Assembly: GCA_900321195.1 (NCBI GenBank)
Contig: ONVG01000098.1
Location: 1 to 7,633 of the forward strand
Origin: an uncultured Eubacteriales bacterium
GTDB taxonomy: Bacteria; Bacillota; Clostridia; Oscillospirales; Acutalibacteraceae
Reading direction: 5' to 3'
DNA: 7,633 bases
Shown piece by piece: positions 5,789 to 7,633 of this stretch. Below the pieces are notes generated by a model. The model did no database searches. It saw nothing but the letters and a program-made list of their open reading frames with translations, and was not told where the DNA came from. A program made the position numbers and the translations under genes. Every line of letters starts with the position of its first letter. The first letter of the stretch is position 1.

Positions 5789-6060
5789 TGTATGCAGAGC
5801 TTAATACAAAGAGCGACTACTGCCAGGTATGCGGATATGACGGCGAAATACAGATAGTCACAGACGACCAAGGCAAGCTTGTATGGGAATGTCCGAACTG
5901 TCACAACCGTGATCAGAATAAAATGAATGTAGCAAGAAGAACATGCGGATATATCGGCTCACAGTTCTGGAATCAGGGCAGAACTCAGGAGATAAAGGAA
6001 AGAGTCCTTCATCTTTCAACACACTGCTTTGAGGACGATAAAGAGGCAGTGAACCAGTAA
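5788..6060 (+). CDS. Stand-alone NrdD zinc-binding and glycyl-radical domain
   Basis: This 90-aa ORF is the C-terminal domain of class III ribonucleotide reductase as a separate reading frame. C12/C15 (CQVC) and C35/C38 (CPNC) form the zinc knuckle. The radical loop is RRTCGYIG with Gly54 (codon GGA, 5947-5949) as the radical site, followed by the conserved FWNQGRTQEIKERVLHL. No key residue is missing, which argues against decay. The ATG at 5788 overlaps the upstream TAA by one base and has only a weak purine stretch (AGAAG) upstream, so translation probably depends on reinitiation by ribosomes finishing the catalytic body. The frame opens just where the conserved YAELNTKSDYC segment begins; about 20 residues that usually precede it are absent. 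Pairing with the 630-aa protein, and activation by NrdG, are inferred. A stand-alone precedent in a related enzyme is YfiD/GrcA, which replaces the glycyl-radical part of pyruvate formate-lyase. Confidence 0.88.
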   Translation: MYAELNTKSDYCQVCGYDGEIQIVTDDQGKLVWECPNCHNRDQNKMNVARRTCGYIGSQFWNQGRTQEIKERVLHLSTHCFEDDKEAVNQ

Positions 6061-6071
6061 GTATTTTAACG

Positions 6072-6077
6072 TATAAT
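6072..6077 (+). promoter_or_regulatory. Possible internal -10 box before nrdG
   Basis: TATAAT starts 12 bp after the stop of the glycyl-radical ORF. The -35 region (GTGAAC, 6049-6054) is poor. If used, transcription would begin near 6084, immediately before the hairpin at 6085-6128. Confidence 0.3.
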
Positions 6078-6084
6078 AAAACAA

Positions 6085-6128
6085 AAAAATGTGTCTTGTA
6101 ACGGTCAGCCGCTATAAGACACATTTTT
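6085..6128 (+). terminator. Strong hairpin between the glycyl-radical ORF and nrdG
   Basis: AAAAATGTGTCTT (6085-6097) and AAGACACATTTTT (6116-6128) form a perfect 13-bp stem. The 18-nt loop folds further through CGG (6102-6104) and CCG (6109-6111). The A-run/T-run flanks look like a bidirectional intrinsic terminator. However, it lies 22 bp before the nrdG start codon in what should be one operon, so partial termination, an mRNA processing or stability element, or a 5' stem-loop of a separate nrdG transcript are all possible. Confidence 0.6.
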
Positions 6129-6149
6129 ATAAAAACGGAGTGTTGCAAT

Positions 6150-6677
6150 ATGCATATAGGGGAGATAATCACCGCCGACAGCGCAAACGGACTTGGCATA
6201 AGAGTAAGCATATTCGTATCAGGCTGTACAAACAGATGCAAGGGGTGTTTTCAGCCGCAGACATGGGACTTTGAATACGGCAGACCATATACGCCCGAAA
6301 TAGAAGACCTCATCATCAGCGAGCTTTCCAAAAGCTATTATGACGGACTTACAATACTCGGCGGCGAGCCGTTCGAGCAGTCAAATCAGCGTGAGATAGT
6401 AAAGCTTATCCGCAGGATAAGGACAGAGCTTCCCGACAGGAATATATGGATATATACGGGCTTCACGTATGACAAAGACCTTGTAAAGGGCGGATGCAGA
6501 TATATAGAATGCACTGACGAGATACTTGACAATACGGATATACTTGTAGACGGAAAATTTGTCGAGGAGCTGAAAAAGATAACCCTTAAATTCAGAGGTT
6601 CATCAAATCAGCGCATAATAGACATGAGAAAAACAAGAGCGTCAGGAAAGGTCATATTATCGGAGCTGAATAACTGA
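6150..6677 (+). CDS. nrdG: Anaerobic ribonucleoside-triphosphate reductase activating protein (radical SAM)
   Basis: NrdG cleaves S-adenosylmethionine with a [4Fe-4S] cluster to place the radical on the NrdD glycine. The 175-aa length is normal. The cluster motif is C26-x3-C30-x2-C33 (SGCTNRCKGCFQP), the SAM-binding GGEPF is at 71-75, and the family signature KFRGSSNQRIID lies near 146-157. The start at 6150 has CGGAG at 6136-6140. It is separated from the glycyl-radical ORF by 89 bp containing a strong hairpin, so its expression may be set apart from that of nrdD. Its substrate here would be the 90-aa protein docked on the NrdD body rather than a single chain. Its 3' end faces sigK with only 6 bp between stops and no terminator in the gap, so the two transcripts probably overlap. 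Confidence 0.95.
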   Translation: MHIGEIITADSANGLGIRVSIFVSGCTNRCKGCFQPQTWDFEYGRPYTPEIEDLIISELSKSYYDGLTILGGEPFEQSNQREIVKLIRRIRTELPDRNIWIYTGFTYDKDLVKGGCRYIECTDEILDNTDILVDGKFVEELKKITLKFRGSSNQRIIDMRKTRASGKVILSELNN

Positions 6678-6683
6678 CGGTGT

Positions 6684-7379
6684 TCACAGGCTGCACCTTT
6701 CATATTGCTTTCTGAGCTTCAGCAGAGCCTTTTTCTCTATCCTTGAAACATACGACCTTGATATTTTGAGCATAGAGGAAACTTCTCTTTGAGTAAGGGG
6801 CTTTCGGCTGTCAAGTCCGTATCTCAGCCTGATAATAAGAGCCTCTCTCGGAGAAAGACATTTTTTTATAAATCCTGCAAGCTTTTCTATTTTCATTTTA
6901 AGGTCAAGCTCATCAACTATATTATCTTCAACGGACATTATATCCGTAAGAGTAAGGGCATTGCCGTCGGCGTCCGAGTCTATTTCCTCATTCATTGAGA
7001 TATCGAGAGAATTCTTTTTAGTTCCCCTGAAATACATCAGTATCTCATTTTCGATACATCTTGACGCATAGCTTGAAAGCCTTATGTTCTTGCTGAAATT
7101 AAAGGTATTTACGGCTTTGATAAGACCTATAGTTCCTATAGATACAAGGTCGTCGGGGTTGGCGCCTGTATTGTAGTATTTTTTAACGATATGCGCAACG
7201 AGCCTGAGATTATGTTCAACGAGCCTGTTTCTTGCATTAATGTCGCCGCCGGCGGCTTTTTGCAGCAGAGAGTGTTCTTCTGCTTCGGACAGAGGCTTCG
7301 GGAATGCGCCCGCGCCCGTAACATGAAGTATGAATACGAGCGGCATTCTGCAAAGCAGCTGAAAGAGAAGAGCAAACAC
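6684..7379 (-). CDS. sigK: Sporulation sigma factor, SigK type, with hydrophobic pro-sequence
   Basis: This is a sigma-70 family factor like sigma-K, which drives late mother-cell genes during spore formation. Residues 1 to about 22 are hydrophobic (FALLFQLLCRMPLVFILHV), as expected of a pro-sequence removed by membrane proteolysis. AFPKPLSEAEE then matches the SigK N-terminus. Region 2 covers about 50-118 (ARNRLVEHNLRLVAHIVKKY, then YASRCIENEILMYFR) and region 4 about 173-226 with the HTH LTQREVSSMLKISRSYVSRIEK. EHNLRLVAHIVKK favours SigK; the stretch around NTF and RCIENEILMYFR also resembles SigE, so the paralogue call is good but not absolute. The GTG at 7379 is preferred because GAGGTG (7391-7386) lies 6 bp upstream; the in-frame GTG at 7388-7386 overlaps that site. 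The gene is uninterrupted, with no skin-type element. Its presence argues that the organism, or a recent ancestor, makes endospores. Confidence 0.85.
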   Translation of the reverse strand: MFALLFQLLCRMPLVFILHVTGAGAFPKPLSEAEEHSLLQKAAGGDINARNRLVEHNLRLVAHIVKKYYNTGANPDDLVSIGTIGLIKAVNTFNFSKNIRLSSYASRCIENEILMYFRGTKKNSLDISMNEEIDSDADGNALTLTDIMSVEDNIVDELDLKMKIEKLAGFIKKCLSPREALIIRLRYGLDSRKPLTQREVSSMLKISRSYVSRIEKKALLKLRKQYERCSL

Positions 7380-7411
7380 GGTTATCACCTCAGCATATCA
7401 ATATTCGGCTT

Positions 7412-7422
7412 TAATATATATG
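7412..7422 (-). promoter_or_regulatory. Possible mother-cell-type -10 of sigK
   Basis: On the - strand CATATATATTA lies about 33 bp before the sigK start and resembles the CATAnnnT core of sigma-E/sigma-K promoters. No clear -35 is seen and the sequence is simple AT repeat, so this is a weak suggestion. Confidence 0.2.
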
Positions 7423-7477
7423 CATGGAAAAGCCCGTTTAGTAAAGCTTTTTTACCCGATATTCTCTTCAAAAACGA

Positions 7478-7506
7478 TTGACAAAACATGGAAGTTTTGC
7501 TATAAT
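7478..7506 (+). promoter_or_regulatory. Consensus sigma-A promoter of tRNA-Leu
   Basis: TTGACA (7478-7483) and TATAAT (7501-7506) are both perfect and separated by the ideal 17 bp. The predicted start is G7513, 21 bp before the mature tRNA 5' end. Confidence 0.9.
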
Positions 7507-7533
7507 ACACATGTTGAGCTGAAAAAAATATAT

Positions 7534-7613
7534 GCGGGCGTGGCGGAATTGGCAGACGCGACAGTTTTAGGTGCTGTTACCTCGGTGTGCAGGTTCAAGT
7601 CCTGTCGCCCGCA
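7534..7613 (+). tRNA. tRNA-Leu (anticodon UAG)
   Basis: An 80-nt class II tRNA. The acceptor stem is GCGGGCG (7534-7540) with CGCCCGC (7606-7612), and the discriminator is A7613. The anticodon stem is ACAGT/GCTGT around the loop TTTAGGT, with anticodon TAG at 7568-7570 reading CUA and other CUN codons. A short variable arm (ACC/GGT) and a T arm with TTCAAGT follow. The 3' CCA is not encoded (GAA follows), so it must be added by nucleotidyltransferase. No terminator is seen before the window ends. Confidence 0.95.
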
Positions 7614-7633
7614 GAAAAATACCTTATAAATAA

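Noticed and set aside
5786..5790. Explaining the nrdD split as a one-base sequencing error
   Set aside because: Joining the two frames by an indel still leaves out the linker of about 20 residues, so a simple base error does not rebuild the normal protein.
6089..6274. 61-aa + strand ORF before nrdG
   Set aside because: It starts inside the hairpin stem, has no ribosome binding site and overlaps nrdG in another frame.
7441..7455. Small GTAAA/TTTAC hairpin upstream of the tRNA promoter
   Set aside because: Five AT-rich pairs around an AAAGCTTT palindrome; too weak to call a terminator or operator.
7420..7629. 69-aa + strand ORF ending in a GVAELADA-like peptide
   Set aside because: It reads through the tRNA-Leu and its promoter; this peptide is a well-known false translation of tRNA genes.

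Overview
The window reads as chromosomal DNA of an anaerobic, low-to-mid GC Gram-positive bacterium, most likely a spore-forming member of the Clostridia near Ruminococcus/Oscillospiraceae. The reasons are strong AGGAG-type ribosome binding sites, heavy use of ATA and AGA/AGG codons, a class III (oxygen-sensitive) ribonucleotide reductase with its activase, and a sporulation sigma factor of the SigK type. The lineage call is inference from sequence style; no marker gene fixes it.

Left part (1-3003, all + strand): a tight four-gene run. It begins with the 3' end of an OmpR-like response regulator, overlaps into a membrane sensor kinase homologue, and continues with a VTC-type polyphosphate polymerase-like protein and a DUF4956 membrane protein. 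The kinase homologue has Ser207 where the phosphoacceptor His should be, and the regulator has Leu where the receiver's conserved Lys should be. The pair looks like a two-component system that has lost classical phosphorelay chemistry but stays coupled to a polymer-synthesis/membrane module.

Middle part (3004-6677): a Crp/Fnr-family regulator on the - strand diverges from the anaerobic ribonucleotide reductase genes. The shared 147-bp region is dense with sites: a good NrdR-box match, a weaker one 32 bp away, a 16-bp perfect dyad centred at -41.5 from the start site predicted for nrdD, a second dyad overlapping it, and a -10 box facing each way. The reductase is split. A 630-aa NrdD body ends in a TAATG stop/start overlap with a separate 90-aa ORF carrying the zinc cysteines and the glycyl-radical loop, and a linker of about 20 residues expected between them is absent. 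A strong hairpin then precedes nrdG, the radical-SAM activase.

Right part (6678-7633): a sigK-like gene on the - strand converges on nrdG with 6 bp between stops. On the + strand, a tRNA-Leu(UAG) has a perfect-consensus sigma-A promoter.

The best candidates for something new are the two-polypeptide NrdD with its layered promoter region, and the histidine-less sensor/lysine-less regulator pair attached to the VTC-DUF4956 genes.
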